DNA of 64,000 nt from Bacteroidota bacterium (GCA_016868815.1 VGFQ01000002.1:1-64000); one strand, 5' to 3'. Positions 9,650-19,666 are shown, counted from the stretch's first letter. Notes: generated by a model not told the origin, from the sequence alone. Numbers and translations are program-made.

Positions 9650-11200
9650 TCAGCGCGAGATGGCTGCCACCTGCTCGCGGATGCTGCGGCCCCACACACG
9701 ATATCCTTGTTCGTTGTAGTGCAGTTTGTCGGGCAGGTAAAGCGACTTGATCGGAGTGCCATCCGATCCGAGGAAGCTGCCGGCGAATCCGATGACATGC
9801 AGGTTGGGCTCGCTGGCGCAATATTCCCGGATGAGTCGATTGGCCTCCTGTACGCGGTCCCATGCCGCCCAGCGCCGCTCACTCGGAGAGATTTCCAGCC
9901 AGGTGATAGGCAGTGTCGGGTACTTGGCCCTGACCTGTCGTATGATGTATTTGAAATGTTCGAGCAGCTGGTCGGGGGCTTTGTCCTTCTCCCCCGCGGT
10001 GATATCATTGCCGACGTACAGGAACAGGGCCTTCGGTTGGTGTGGATAGACGATGCGTGTCACATAGTAGGCGACATCGGCCAGATTGGAGCCACCGAAG
10101 CCACGATGAATGATGTTCGGCTGGCCTAAATCTTTGCGGATGTTCTTCCACATCCGGATGTAGGAGCTGCCCAGGAATAGGAGCGAGCCGCTGCGGTAGG
10201 TTTCTGCCTGGTTAAGGCTGTCAAAGGCTTTGATCTCCATATCCCAGCGTCGCGCGCCTTGTGATGATCCATGCATGGACAGTCGCGTGTAAAGCCAGTC
10301 TGCGATCGAGGTCAGGCAGGTGTCGAGTTTCTTCTTGTCGCTGCCCAGCGTGTGGCCGGCGCCGACGAAGGGTCGCAGGCCCGTGGGGATGCCTTCCGAG
10401 AGACAGCGCTCGAAGAGGATGAGGGGGCCGTGCCCGATGCCGTGGTAAGAATAGCTGCTGTCGTAGGGGACCGTCTTGTCGGCCGTCCCGCCGGTGTTGA
10501 ACAGGGGGGCGTCACCTGCTTTGATCCAGCGGTTGTCGGGTAAAGATCCCCAGAGGTTGACAACGGCCTGCACCCGCGAGGAGACACCTTCATATCCTTC
10601 TCCCTCAAGGGTACCCCATCGGCTGCGATCCACCCCGCGGGGTACTTCATGATCGTCCATATAGCCGACGGCTAGGCTGGTCATCGCACCAGCGGAAGTG
10701 CCCATGAGGAAGACCTGCGATGTGTCGATGCCGAAGCGTTCGGACTGACTGCGTAGGTATCGGATGGCAGTGCGACCGTCCTGCTGGGCCCGGTACATGG
10801 CCTCATAATAGTCGTTGTTCGTTTTTGTAGGGGCTATGCCCAGTCGATAGCTGATGGAGGCGGTGACATAGCCGCGCCGTGCGAAATCTTCACAGAACAT
10901 TCTCACGACCGACAGTTTGCGATTGCCATTCACGAAGCCACCCCCGTGGATGAAGACTACCAATGGCCTCCTTCGCATGGTGTCATGGAATGGAGGCATT
11001 AGCACATCCAGCCTTAACTCCTCCGACTCCCCTTTCCAGTTGATGGCTTTACCATACCGGAGGTCGACGGCAGAGTCGAATCGGTCAAAGACCGGAGAAC
11101 GAAATCGCTTTTGTGCCTGCACTGCCGAAGCGTTGAGCAGGAGGATCATCCATGCCAGGGAGCAGTTGGACCAATACCGTTGAAGAAATTTGTATGCCAT
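9650..11200 (-). CDS. secreted two-domain esterase: alpha/beta hydrolase plus SGNH hydrolase
   Basis: Exported protein with a signal peptide ending near AVQA-Q (residue 29). Domain 1 (about 45-310) is a carboxylesterase: oxyanion motif HGGGF at 85-89, nucleophile Ser169 in GTSAGA, probable Asp241 and His283. Domain 2 (about 335-516) is an SGNH/GDSL hydrolase: GSS (Ser345), a block II Gly near 370, GND at 397-399 and DKLH (Asp491/His494). Both catalytic sets look complete, which suggests removal of two different acyl groups from a polysaccharide. It lies downstream of the SusC/SusD pair but is separated by a terminator and 250 bases, so it may have its own promoter. Confidence 0.88.
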   Translation of the reverse strand: MAYKFLQRYWSNCSLAWMILLLNASAVQAQKRFRSPVFDRFDSAVDLRYGKAINWKGESEELRLDVLMPPFHDTMRRRPLVVFIHGGGFVNGNRKLSVVRMFCEDFARRGYVTASISYRLGIAPTKTNNDYYEAMYRAQQDGRTAIRYLRSQSERFGIDTSQVFLMGTSAGAMTSLAVGYMDDHEVPRGVDRSRWGTLEGEGYEGVSSRVQAVVNLWGSLPDNRWIKAGDAPLFNTGGTADKTVPYDSSYSYHGIGHGPLILFERCLSEGIPTGLRPFVGAGHTLGSDKKKLDTCLTSIADWLYTRLSMHGSSQGARRWDMEIKAFDSLNQAETYRSGSLLFLGSSYIRMWKNIRKDLGQPNIIHRGFGGSNLADVAYYVTRIVYPHQPKALFLYVGNDITAGEKDKAPDQLLEHFKYIIRQVRAKYPTLPITWLEISPSERRWAAWDRVQEANRLIREYCASEPNLHVIGFAGSFLGSDGTPIKSLYLPDKLHYNEQGYRVWGRSIREQVAAISR

Positions 11201-11393
11201 AACGATGATTGGTGAAAGCTAGGGAGATGGTAAATGTAGGGAGTAGCTCGGAATTAGGAACGGCAAATGCCGGTTACCGCTAGCGAAGGATCCACTACAC
11301 TGTCATAAGGGCTTATCCGTGCTTCGAATTGCTCCGGCTTTTGTAGAAGAATGGGGCTTTTTTGTCGGAATATTGCCACGGAAGGGGTCCCCA

Positions 11394-11428
11394 TAAAAAA
11401 AGCGCGAAGGATCGTCCCTCACGCTTTT
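11394..11428 (-). terminator. intrinsic terminator of the SusC/SusD operon
   Basis: On the minus strand an AAAAGCG...CGCTTTT hairpin (arms 11416-11428 and 11398-11410) is followed directly by a T-run. It lies 25 bases past the SusD stop. Confidence 0.75.
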
Positions 11429-11452
11429 GTATGAATGAAGTTTCAGATCGGA

Positions 11453-13048
11453 TCAGAATCCGGGGTTCTGCACCATTTTGGGATTATTCTGCACCTGCGA
11501 CACCGGGATGGGCAGGATCGTGCGGTAATAGTAGCTGTTGGTGGTGGCTTGATAGTCGATCAGTCGCGAAGTCGAATTACCTGCCGAGTTGATCTTGACG
11601 TAGTTGGTCTTCGTGCGGTTGAGGTCGAATAGCCTTTGTCCTTCCAGCGCAAATTCCTTGCGGCGCTCGACGATGATGCTATCCACGTAAGCCGCTGCCC
11701 GGATGCTGCCGGCAGGTGGCATCGCGAGCAGTGAGGCGGCGAAGGGCTTGGTGGTAGAGGCTGTATCACGTCTCATCCGGACGAAGTTGATGTCTGCTAG
11801 GGAGGCTGTCAGCGCATTGTTATCGTTGTTCTGCACCGCTAACCTGGCTAGCGCCTCGCCGCGGGATAGATACATCTCGGAAAGTCGGAATACTTTGATG
11901 TTCTCAAGGAAGGTGACAATATTGGTGTACTTGAGACAGAGCGGAACGTTTGTCTCGCCACCGATGGAATTACGGTTGCCGAGGGCGACGAACTGGCGGC
12001 GCATGTCGGTGTCTCTATAGGACTCATATAGAGACCTGAAGGTGGTGAGCGTTGTGCCCGTACTGCGGCTATTCATCCTCGTCTGGGTGCCGAGCATCTC
12101 CCCATAACCCTCCTGGCTGCAGAGGTAGGCGATCCCGTCGGTACCTGGGTTGTCGTTGGTGTTGTTGGTGACCTCGAAGATAGACTCGTTGTTGTTGGGG
12201 GTTCTGAAGTCCTGCACCAAGGAGCCATAGGGGAGCAGGCTGAAACGCCCTGATGAGATGACTTCCGTAGCGGCACTGACCGCTGACTGCCAGTCACCTT
12301 TAAATATGGCTACCCGCGCCCTCAACGCCAGCGTTCCCCAGCGGTTCATCCGAATCTTGGAAAAAGATGGGTTAACACTGCCGTTCCACCAGACGTTGCC
12401 AGTGGTAGGCAGCCGCTTAAGGGCTTCGGAAAGGTCCTTTTCGATCTGCTCATAAACTTCTTTCACCGAATTCCTTGCTGGGTAGACCACTTCCGTCACC
12501 TTCGTGACGGCCTTCAATACCAGAGGCACACCGAGATGTGACCCGTCGACCGTATGGTTGAGTGGCCGGGCAAAGAACTTTGCCAGATCGAAGTAGGCCA
12601 GTGCCCGTACGGCATAGGCCTCTCCGATGAGCTGACCGAACTCCTCCTGTTGCAGGGGGGTGATCAAGGCCCGCAGTTTCTCCTCATTGGCGATGATGTT
12701 ATTGGCAGAGCTTACCACTTTATACATCTGGTTCCACATGCGGCTGACGTTTGCGTCGGTAGCCGTATGCGTCATCGTGTTCATGCCGGCGTAGCGGTTG
12801 CCGGTGCGAACGCTGCGCGTGGCATTGTCGGACAAAACTTCCGGTATGACGAGTGCATCGCGTCCGTAGTAGCTATACGACTGCATGAGAGAGTAGAGAC
12901 CATTGACGGCGGCACGGGCTGTGGCAAGGCTCGAAAACACGTCCTCCGCGAAGACGCTCTGCTGCGGCTTCAGGTCGAGGAAGTTCTTTCCGCAGCCCAT
13001 CGTCAGCAGCAGGGCCGAGAGCGAAAGGAAGGTGAGTATGCGTTTCAT
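11453..13048 (-). CDS. SusD/RagB-family glycan-binding lipoprotein
   Basis: Outer-membrane lipoprotein that, with the SusC partner, captures oligosaccharides at the cell surface. The signal peptide ends in a lipobox (LTMGC, Cys near residue 19) followed by FLDLKPQ, a usual SusD beginning. TPR-like helices include the EAYAVRALAYFDLAKFFARP stretch. The C-terminus ends in the family-typical NNPKMVQNPGF. The ATG at 13048 is preferred over a start at 13069, because the signal peptide begins there and the gap to the SusC stop is 30 bases. It is about 531 residues, a normal length. The ligand is unknown. Confidence 0.92.
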   Translation of the reverse strand: MKRILTFLSLSALLLTMGCGKNFLDLKPQQSVFAEDVFSSLATARAAVNGLYSLMQSYSYYGRDALVIPEVLSDNATRSVRTGNRYAGMNTMTHTATDANVSRMWNQMYKVVSSANNIIANEEKLRALITPLQQEEFGQLIGEAYAVRALAYFDLAKFFARPLNHTVDGSHLGVPLVLKAVTKVTEVVYPARNSVKEVYEQIEKDLSEALKRLPTTGNVWWNGSVNPSFSKIRMNRWGTLALRARVAIFKGDWQSAVSAATEVISSGRFSLLPYGSLVQDFRTPNNNESIFEVTNNTNDNPGTDGIAYLCSQEGYGEMLGTQTRMNSRSTGTTLTTFRSLYESYRDTDMRRQFVALGNRNSIGGETNVPLCLKYTNIVTFLENIKVFRLSEMYLSRGEALARLAVQNNDNNALTASLADINFVRMRRDTASTTKPFAASLLAMPPAGSIRAAAYVDSIIVERRKEFALEGQRLFDLNRTKTNYVKINSAGNSTSRLIDYQATTNSYYYRTILPIPVSQVQNNPKMVQNPGF

Positions 13049-13078
13049 AATATAAACGTGTTCGGTCATTCGATGGGG

Positions 13079-16000
13079 TTAAAAGGTCAGGTCAATGCCG
13101 ATCAGCAGGGTCCTGAAGACGGGTGGTCGCTGCGACATGACACCGTCGATGCTGACCTCTGGGTCGGTGTTGTAGCGCTTATCCTTCACCCAGGTATAGA
13201 GGTTCTGCGCCCGGAGGTAGGCCTTGGCGCTGGTCACACTTGCCCTGGCAATAAAGGTCTTGGGCAACGTATAGGAAAGGGAGACATTGCGCAGCCGCAC
13301 ATAGCTGCCGTCATACAGGAATCGGGTACTTTCATAGCTACCGGCCGATGACTGGGTACCCAGGAATACGGGCTTGGGTACATCCGTGACCTGTCCCGGT
13401 GTCGTCCAGCGACGGTTGAACTCATAGCGGCTGAGGCCGTTGCTCTGGTCGGAGAAGCCGAGGTTGGCGTCGGTCTTCTGAAGGTAACCATATTCGTCGT
13501 AGATCATGTTGCCCCAGAACACGTAGACCTGGAAGCTGAACTGAAAGTTTTTGTACGACATGCTGTTGGTCATACCACCGTAGAACTTTGGCAGCGCGCT
13601 GCCCGAGACGAGGCGGGGCAGCGCCGTCGTGAAGACGTTGGTGGTGGAATCCTTCCCATCGTTGGTGTACCAGGAAGCCTCACCATTGGCCGGGTTGACA
13701 CCTGCGTAGCCGCGCTGGAAGTGGCGGTAATAGTCGCTGCCGATGCGGCGGAAATAGGCACCATTATTCGAGAAGAGGGAATCGATCTCGGTGATGCGGT
13801 TCCGGTTGCGGGTGATGTTGAAGTCAGTCACCCATTTGAAGCCGTTGCGCGTGGAGGGTGAGATGTTCACCGAGGAGATGGACAGCTCAATGCCTTTATT
13901 TTCCATGGCGCCGTTGTTCACAGTGATGCTGGTCACGCCATTGACGCTTGGGATGGACTGGTTCACCAGCAAGTTCGAAGTGATGCGCTTGTACCAGTCG
14001 ATTGTGCCTGAAACCCTTCCTTTGAACAGGCCGAACTCCAGGCCCAGGTCGAGCGGGATGTTCCTCTCCCAGGTGAGGTTGTCGTTGGCGAGCTGCGAGG
14101 GCGTGAGACCGGAACCGAAGTTGTAGTCGGAGCCAGCGCTATATAACCCCTGAGATTCAAAATTGTCGATGCCCTGGTTGCCGGTGTATCCGTAGCTACC
14201 CCTCAGTCGGAGCTCACTCACCCAGTCGGCTTGGAAGAAATCTTCGTTGTGGATATTCCAACCGCCGCCGAACGACCAGAAGTTTGCTGACTGGAAGTTC
14301 TTCGCGAAGCGGGACGAGGCGTCCTCCCGCAGTGAGCCTGAGAGGAAGTATCGATCCTTCCAGGAATAGCTACCATTGAGGAATTGACTGACCATTCGGT
14401 TGGCCGTCCCCGTGCCCGTGGTGAGATCGGGTGAGGAGCCGCCGGCAGGGGTGGTGGTGCCAGGAGCTATGCTGTTCACGCGGATGTTGATGTCGATGTC
14501 ATCGCGACTCTGCGCCTCATAACCGGCGAATACTTCCACGTCATGGCCGCCCTTGAGTTCCCGCTTGAAGCGCAGGATGTTGGTGGTGATCCAGTTGTTG
14601 ATGTCCTGGGTATAGTTCTCGATCGATCCGCCAACGGCTACGTTGGCGTTACCCACGCGCGGGTCGTAGTAGATGGTTGTGAAAGCGTGGTTGAAGTCGA
14701 GCGCTGCGTTGCTTTCGAAGGTGAGCCCCTTGAGGATTTTATATTTCGCGGAGGCGTTGGCGCCAATATTATAAGTCCTGGCATTTCGCCGCGTCGTATT
14801 GATGACGGCGACGGGGTTGTAGCCACTGTTGTATCTGAACTCATAGGTCTGGCCATCGGCCTTGTAGACAGGTAGCCAGGGGGCCAGGCGGTACATGGCT
14901 CGCACCGGGTTGGCAAAGAAGCTGCCACCTAGGAAGTTGCTGGTACGCTGGAAGCTGCCGCTGAAGCCACCTTTGAAGGAGAGCCGCTCGCTGACCTGCG
15001 AGGAGACGTTGATGCGGTAGGTGGCCTTGTCGTAATTGATACCCTTGGTGGGGGCTTCCGATTTGTAATAACTACCCGAGACAAAGTAGGTTGACTTATC
15101 GTTACCGCCGCTGAGCCCGAGGTTGTACTGCTGGTATTGACCCTGCCGGAGCACCTGCTCGAACCAGTCGGTGTTGATGGTGGTGTCGATGGCATTGGCC
15201 TTGAGGAGGGAGTCGAAGGAATTGGGGTTTTTGCCAGCGTTTGCCCAACCTTCGCGGTAGTACTGTATGTACTGCGGGGTAGTGAGGGTCTTCTGCTCCT
15301 CGCGGATGTTGTATTTGTTGAAGCCCTGCTGGAAGGTGAAGCTCACCTTGCTCTTGCCTGGCTTGCCCGACTTGGTCGTGATCAGCACGACGCCGTTGGC
15401 GGCGCGCGAGCCATATAGGGAGGTGGCGGACGCGTCTTTGAGCACGATGAGCGACTGGATATCGTTCGCGTTCAGTCCCGCGATGGTGTTGCTGTTCAGT
15501 CCCGAGATGTCTCCGCTGACCACCGGGATGCCGTCAACCACATAGAGCGGTGTGGAGGAGGCGTTGATGGATCCGATGCCGCGGATGCGGATATTGGGCA
15601 CCGAGCCGGGCTGTCCGGAGCCATTGGTCGATTGCACGCCGGCCATGTTGCCCTGCAGGCTCTCCTGTACGGAGGCGTTGGGTGCGTTCTCTATGACCGT
15701 GTTCTTGATGGTGGTGGCCGAACCCGTGAACGTGCTTCGCTTCTGGTTGCCATAGGCCACGACGACAACTTCCGAGAGGTTGTTCTCGGACTCCTCGAGC
15801 AGTACGATTAGCTCACCTCTCCCGTCGGGGGTCTTTACGGTCTTCGAGAGCATATTCACGCTGGAGAACTCGAGCGACTGGCCCTGCTGGATGGTAAGGG
15901 TGAAGCTGCCATTGGCCCCGGTGGTCGTGCCGCGGCGTTGTCCTTGTATACGGACCGTGATGTTCTCGAGCGGACTGTTATCTTTCGCGTTCAGCACTTT

Positions 16001-16159
16001 TCCCTTTATGATCAGATCGGGAAGCCTTGTTTCTTCGCTGTAAGGGAACAGGATATCCGAGGTCGCTCGTCCTGTCCGGCTCGTGTCGGCCTGAAGGTTC
16101 AGGGCCGCTGCCATCATGCACAACAGCAGGGCTGAGCCCATGCGTATTATTTTTCTCAT
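13079..16159 (-). CDS. SusC/RagA-family TonB-dependent receptor
   Basis: Outer-membrane beta-barrel importer energised by TonB/ExbBD. A signal peptide (about residues 1-24) is followed by a carboxypeptidase-like regulatory domain (GKVLNAKDNSPLENITV region), a plug domain with the SusC signature NIRIRGIGSINASSTPLYVVDG and the LKDASATSLYGSRAANGV motif. A long barrel ends in Phe (LTF). It is about 1026 residues, which is normal. There is no N-terminal STN domain, so no classical transmembrane anti-sigma signalling is expected. The start at 16159 is chosen at the signal peptide, 36 bases from a promoter-like element. It is first in the operon with SusD. Confidence 0.94.
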   Translation of the reverse strand: MRKIIRMGSALLLCMMAAALNLQADTSRTGRATSDILFPYSEETRLPDLIIKGKVLNAKDNSPLENITVRIQGQRRGTTTGANGSFTLTIQQGQSLEFSSVNMLSKTVKTPDGRGELIVLLEESENNLSEVVVVAYGNQKRSTFTGSATTIKNTVIENAPNASVQESLQGNMAGVQSTNGSGQPGSVPNIRIRGIGSINASSTPLYVVDGIPVVSGDISGLNSNTIAGLNANDIQSLIVLKDASATSLYGSRAANGVVLITTKSGKPGKSKVSFTFQQGFNKYNIREEQKTLTTPQYIQYYREGWANAGKNPNSFDSLLKANAIDTTINTDWFEQVLRQGQYQQYNLGLSGGNDKSTYFVSGSYYKSEAPTKGINYDKATYRINVSSQVSERLSFKGGFSGSFQRTSNFLGGSFFANPVRAMYRLAPWLPVYKADGQTYEFRYNSGYNPVAVINTTRRNARTYNIGANASAKYKILKGLTFESNAALDFNHAFTTIYYDPRVGNANVAVGGSIENYTQDINNWITTNILRFKRELKGGHDVEVFAGYEAQSRDDIDINIRVNSIAPGTTTPAGGSSPDLTTGTGTANRMVSQFLNGSYSWKDRYFLSGSLREDASSRFAKNFQSANFWSFGGGWNIHNEDFFQADWVSELRLRGSYGYTGNQGIDNFESQGLYSAGSDYNFGSGLTPSQLANDNLTWERNIPLDLGLEFGLFKGRVSGTIDWYKRITSNLLVNQSIPSVNGVTSITVNNGAMENKGIELSISSVNISPSTRNGFKWVTDFNITRNRNRITEIDSLFSNNGAYFRRIGSDYYRHFQRGYAGVNPANGEASWYTNDGKDSTTNVFTTALPRLVSGSALPKFYGGMTNSMSYKNFQFSFQVYVFWGNMIYDEYGYLQKTDANLGFSDQSNGLSRYEFNRRWTTPGQVTDVPKPVFLGTQSSAGSYESTRFLYDGSYVRLRNVSLSYTLPKTFIARASVTSAKAYLRAQNLYTWVKDKRYNTDPEVSIDGVMSQRPPVFRTLLIGIDLTF

Positions 16160-16194
16160 CTGCAGCCGTCTTTGGTTTGGTGTAATTCGAATAC

Positions 16195-16223
16195 GCAATC
16201 TAAGGATGAACACGTTTACTCAA
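16195..16223 (-). promoter_or_regulatory. putative promoter of the SusC/SusD operon
   Basis: On the minus strand TTG, 18 bases, then TAGATTGC resembles the Bacteroidota TTG-N17-23-TAnnTTTG pattern with one T missing in the -7 box. It ends 35 bases upstream of the SusC ATG. Confidence 0.35.
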
Positions 16224-16314
16224 AAGGTGTTTTTTTCATTGTTCCTAGGGTGCCCGCAATCTAGTCAAAGCCGGATGCAGTTTTTTTTGTAACATGAGGC
16301 GGAAAACCGATCCG

Positions 16315-17193
16315 ATGCGACATTTCCTATTCTTCATATTCGTCTATACCCTTGCCTTGGGCGTCTCAGCCCAGAAGCTGCCCGTCGGGGCATCCACGAT
16401 CGTCTACTCCAACCACGGTGAGCCCCTGACGCTGTACGCCTATCGGCCACCAACCTATGCTGACGGGCCGTTGCTGGTGGTCTTCCATGGCGTCAAGCGA
16501 AATGCGGAGGACTATCGGAACTACGCCATCCACATGGCCGAGAAATTTCGTGCCATTGTGGTGACACCTGAGTTCGACTCCGTCCGCTTCTCCTCTTCAC
16601 GCTATCAGCGCGGTGGGGTTGTGAGGGATAAAAAGGCGGCGCCCCGGGAGGAATGGACCTATGCCATGATCCCCGGCATCGTAGAGTTCGTCCGCGGAAG
16701 GGAGGGGCGGAAGGAGCTGCCATACTATCTGATCGGGCATTCCGCCGGTGGACAGTTCCTCGTGCGCATGGCCGCATTCCTGCCAGGAGATGCCCGGCGC
16801 ATCGTCGCCGCCAACCCGGGCTCCGACCTCTTCCCCACACGTGAGCAGTCCTTCGGCTACGGCTTCGGCGGACTCCCCGAGGAACTCTCCTCTACTTCCG
16901 TCCTGCGGGCCTACCTAGCCGCTCCGCTCACGCTCTACCTGGGCACCGACGACATCTACCCCCGACCCAGCTTCGACGACAGTCCCGAGGCCATGGCCCA
17001 AGGCCGTCACCGCCTAGAACGCGGGCGCAACTGCTTCGCCTTTGCCAAGGCCCTCGCCGAGAAGAACGGCTGGCCTTTCGGCTGGCGTAAGGTGGAGACT
17101 CCCGGCATTGGCCATGACGCCGCCTTCATGTTCGCAGCCCCCGAAATGGAGGACGCGATCTTTGGTCTGTTGCCGACGCCGGCCGCCAAATGA
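16315..17193 (+). CDS. secreted alpha/beta hydrolase
   Basis: Exported esterase-like protein. The signal peptide ends near VSA-Q (about residue 20 from the ATG at 16315; another in-frame ATG at 16294 would add seven residues). Nucleophile elbow GHSAGG, an oxyanion-type FHGVKRN segment, TPEFD and a C-terminal GIGHDAAF with the probable catalytic His are seen. The fold resembles PHB-depolymerase/Est-like secreted hydrolases. It is the first gene of a plus-strand run with rhaT, the isomerase and the kinase, 42 bases before rhaT. It may therefore de-esterify a rhamnose-containing glycan, but this is context inference. Confidence 0.8.
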   Translation: MRHFLFFIFVYTLALGVSAQKLPVGASTIVYSNHGEPLTLYAYRPPTYADGPLLVVFHGVKRNAEDYRNYAIHMAEKFRAIVVTPEFDSVRFSSSRYQRGGVVRDKKAAPREEWTYAMIPGIVEFVRGREGRKELPYYLIGHSAGGQFLVRMAAFLPGDARRIVAANPGSDLFPTREQSFGYGFGGLPEELSSTSVLRAYLAAPLTLYLGTDDIYPRPSFDDSPEAMAQGRHRLERGRNCFAFAKALAEKNGWPFGWRKVETPGIGHDAAFMFAAPEMEDAIFGLLPTPAAK

Positions 17194-17235
17194 ACCGAAC
17201 ATAGATCTCTACACGCAAACCTTCAAAACAACCAC

Positions 17236-18333
17236 ATGTCAGCGATCTTCGGCGTTATCTTCCATTTCATCGGGGGCTTCGCCTCCGGCAGTTTTTACAT
17301 GCCATACCGTCAGGTCAAGGGCTGGCATTGGGAGAGTTACTGGATCGTGGGTGGGCTCTTCTCTTGGCTGATCGTGCCGCCCCTGGCGGCTTGGCTCACC
17401 ATCCCCGGCTTCGGCGAGATCATAGCGGTCGCTGGGGGCCCCGTCATCGGCACGACCTTTCTATTCGGTGTGCTCTGGGGCATCGGAGGCCTTACCTACG
17501 GACTCGGCGTGCGCTACCTGGGTGTATCCCTCGGCAGCAGCATCATACTGGGACTCTGCATGGTCTTCGGCGCGCTGATACCAGCCCTGTGGTACGACTT
17601 CCATCCCGTCGAAGGGAAGGATACCTTCTCGGCGATGATGTCTGCTCTGTGGGGCAACACGATCCTTGTGGGACTGCTTGTCTGCGTCCTCGGCATCTGG
17701 ATCAGCGGCCGTGCCGGAATGATGAAGGAACGGGAGCTGCAGGCAATCGGCAGCGCGGGAAAAGATGGCAGCCCCGGACTCGAATACCGCTTTGGACTGG
17801 GCATGCTCGTCTCCATCGTGTCGGGTGTCCTCAGCGCCTGCTTCAACTTTGGTCTCGAGGCGGGACAGTCGATGGCCTCCCTCGCCAATGAGATCTGGAA
17901 GACCGCCCATCCCGGAGAAGGAGAATTCCTCTTCCGCAACAACGTCGTGTATGTGGTGCTCTTATGGGGAGGGCTGACGACCAACCTCATCTGGTGTATG
18001 GTCCTCAACGCTCGAAACCGATCCTTCGGCGACTACACCGACGGTCGTACCCCGCTCCTGCGCAACTACCTGTTCTCCGCGCTGGCCGGCACCACCTGGT
18101 TCCTGCAGTTCTTCTTCTACGGCATGGGTGAGAGCCGTCTCGGCAACGGGCCCAGCTCCTGGATCCTTCATATGGCCTTCATCATCCTCGTCGCCAACCT
18201 TTGGGGACTCGTTTCCAAGGAGTGGAAAGGCGTGAGTATGGCCACGATCCGCACCATCGCCGCCGGCATCGCCATCATCATCCTCTCGGTGCTGGTGGTG
18301 GGATACGGCAACGCCTTGCATCAGGGAGAGTGA
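17236..18333 (+). CDS. rhaT: L-rhamnose:H+ symporter RhaT
   Basis: Inner-membrane sugar transporter with about ten hydrophobic helices. The opening MSAIFGVIFHFIGGFASGSFYMP, the FLFGVLWGIGGLTYGLGVRYLG stretch and the late GNGPSSWILHMAF region match RhaT. At 365 residues it has the family length (about 345). It is followed by isomerase and kinase genes, which supports rhamnose or a similar 6-deoxyhexose as substrate. Confidence 0.9.
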   Translation: MSAIFGVIFHFIGGFASGSFYMPYRQVKGWHWESYWIVGGLFSWLIVPPLAAWLTIPGFGEIIAVAGGPVIGTTFLFGVLWGIGGLTYGLGVRYLGVSLGSSIILGLCMVFGALIPALWYDFHPVEGKDTFSAMMSALWGNTILVGLLVCVLGIWISGRAGMMKERELQAIGSAGKDGSPGLEYRFGLGMLVSIVSGVLSACFNFGLEAGQSMASLANEIWKTAHPGEGEFLFRNNVVYVVLLWGGLTTNLIWCMVLNARNRSFGDYTDGRTPLLRNYLFSALAGTTWFLQFFFYGMGESRLGNGPSSWILHMAFIILVANLWGLVSKEWKGVSMATIRTIAAGIAIIILSVLVVGYGNALHQGE

Positions 18334-18391
18334 CCTGACAGCCTATCGAAAATGATTGAGTGAAAACCATCCTTCTAAGAAAAAAGTTGAT

Positions 18392-19666
18392 ATGAGACTC
18401 GGGAAGAAAGAGATCGAAGCACACAATGAAGCAATCTTCGACGCGCATCATCGTCGCTACGCATTCGCGAAGCAGACGATGGCCAACGCAGAAGCCGTCG
18501 TGGCCAAGCTCATGGCCTTCCAAGTGGCCATCCCCAGCTGGGCGCTGGGCACCGGTGGTACCCGCTTCGGGAGGTTCTCGGGGCCTGGTGAGCCCGGCAG
18601 CCTGGAGCAGAAGCTCGATGATGTCGGTCTGCTCCATGCCCTCAACGCTAGCAGCGGTGCCATCTCGCTACACATCCCCTGGGACATCCCGAAGGACCAT
18701 GCAGCCATCCGCCACCAGGCCGCTGAACTCTGCATTGCCTTCGACGCCGTCAACTCGAACACCTTCCAGGACCAGCCAGGACAGCCGTACAGCTACAAGT
18801 TCGGATCCCTGCAGCATGTCGACCGCGCTGTACGCCGACAGGCTGTCGCGCACAACATCGAAGTTATCCGTCACGGCGTAGAACTCGGCTCGAGGTCGCT
18901 CACCGTATGGCTAAGCGACGGTAGCTGTTTCCCCGGACAGCTCAACTTCCGAAAAGCCTTCCAGCACACGCTCGAAGGACTGGGAGAGATCTATGCCGCC
19001 CTGCCGGACGATTGGAAGGTCTTCGTCGAATACAAGGCCTTCGAGCCCAACTTCTATTCGATGACGGTGGGCGACTGGGGGCAGTCGCTCCTCTATGCCA
19101 GCAAGCTCGGAGAGAAAGCCTACACGCTGGTCGATCTGGGCCATCACCTGCCCAACGCCAACATCGAGCAGATCGTCGCGCTGCTGCTGATGGAAGGCAA
19201 ACTCGGCGGCTTCCACTTCAATGACAGCAAGTATGGCGACGACGACCTCACGGCCGGCTCCATCCGGCCCTACCAGCTCTTCCTCATATTCAAGGAGCTA
19301 ATCGAAGGAATGGACGCCCGGGGCATGGACCATGCCCATGGCCTCGGCTGGATGATCGATGCCAGCCATAATGTGAAGGATCCGATGGAGGATCTGCTGC
19401 AGTCGGTCGAAGCCCTCATGCTGGCCTATGCCCAGGCCCTCTGCGTTGATCATGCTGCGCTCGCCGCCGCCCAGCAGGCCAACGACGCCGTCGCCGCACA
19501 GGAGCAGCTGCAGGATGCCTTCCGTACCGACCTTCGACCATTGCTCGCTGAGGCACGCCTTCGTGCCGGGGCAGCCCTCGACCCCGTCCGCTGCTTCCGC
19601 GACCTGCGCGTCCGCGAGGCCCTTGTGAAGGAACGCGGCCATGCCACCGTTGCAACGGGACTATGA
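18392..19666 (+). CDS. rhaI: L-rhamnose isomerase-type sugar isomerase (RhaI family)
   Basis: Predicted to convert L-rhamnose to L-rhamnulose (RhaI-type TIM barrel, metal dependent). Seen: PSWALGTGGTRFGRF near the N-terminus, SLHIPWD, FVEYKAFEPNFYS with a metal-ligand Glu, LVDLGHHLPNANIEQ, FHFNDSKYGDDD with His/Asp ligands, and DASHNVKDP. The first ATG is at 18392; an upstream in-frame TTG at 18356 would add 12 lysine-rich residues. The length (about 424) fits. The TGA stop overlaps the next ATG in an ATGA, so the kinase is translationally coupled. Confidence 0.87.
   Translation: MRLGKKEIEAHNEAIFDAHHRRYAFAKQTMANAEAVVAKLMAFQVAIPSWALGTGGTRFGRFSGPGEPGSLEQKLDDVGLLHALNASSGAISLHIPWDIPKDHAAIRHQAAELCIAFDAVNSNTFQDQPGQPYSYKFGSLQHVDRAVRRQAVAHNIEVIRHGVELGSRSLTVWLSDGSCFPGQLNFRKAFQHTLEGLGEIYAALPDDWKVFVEYKAFEPNFYSMTVGDWGQSLLYASKLGEKAYTLVDLGHHLPNANIEQIVALLLMEGKLGGFHFNDSKYGDDDLTAGSIRPYQLFLIFKELIEGMDARGMDHAHGLGWMIDASHNVKDPMEDLLQSVEALMLAYAQALCVDHAALAAAQQANDAVAAQEQLQDAFRTDLRPLLAEARLRAGAALDPVRCFRDLRVREALVKERGHATVATGL

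Noticed and set aside
13079-16159. FecIR-type sigma/anti-sigma control of the first SusC
   Set aside because: The receptor has no N-terminal STN signalling domain and no sigma or anti-sigma gene is adjacent.
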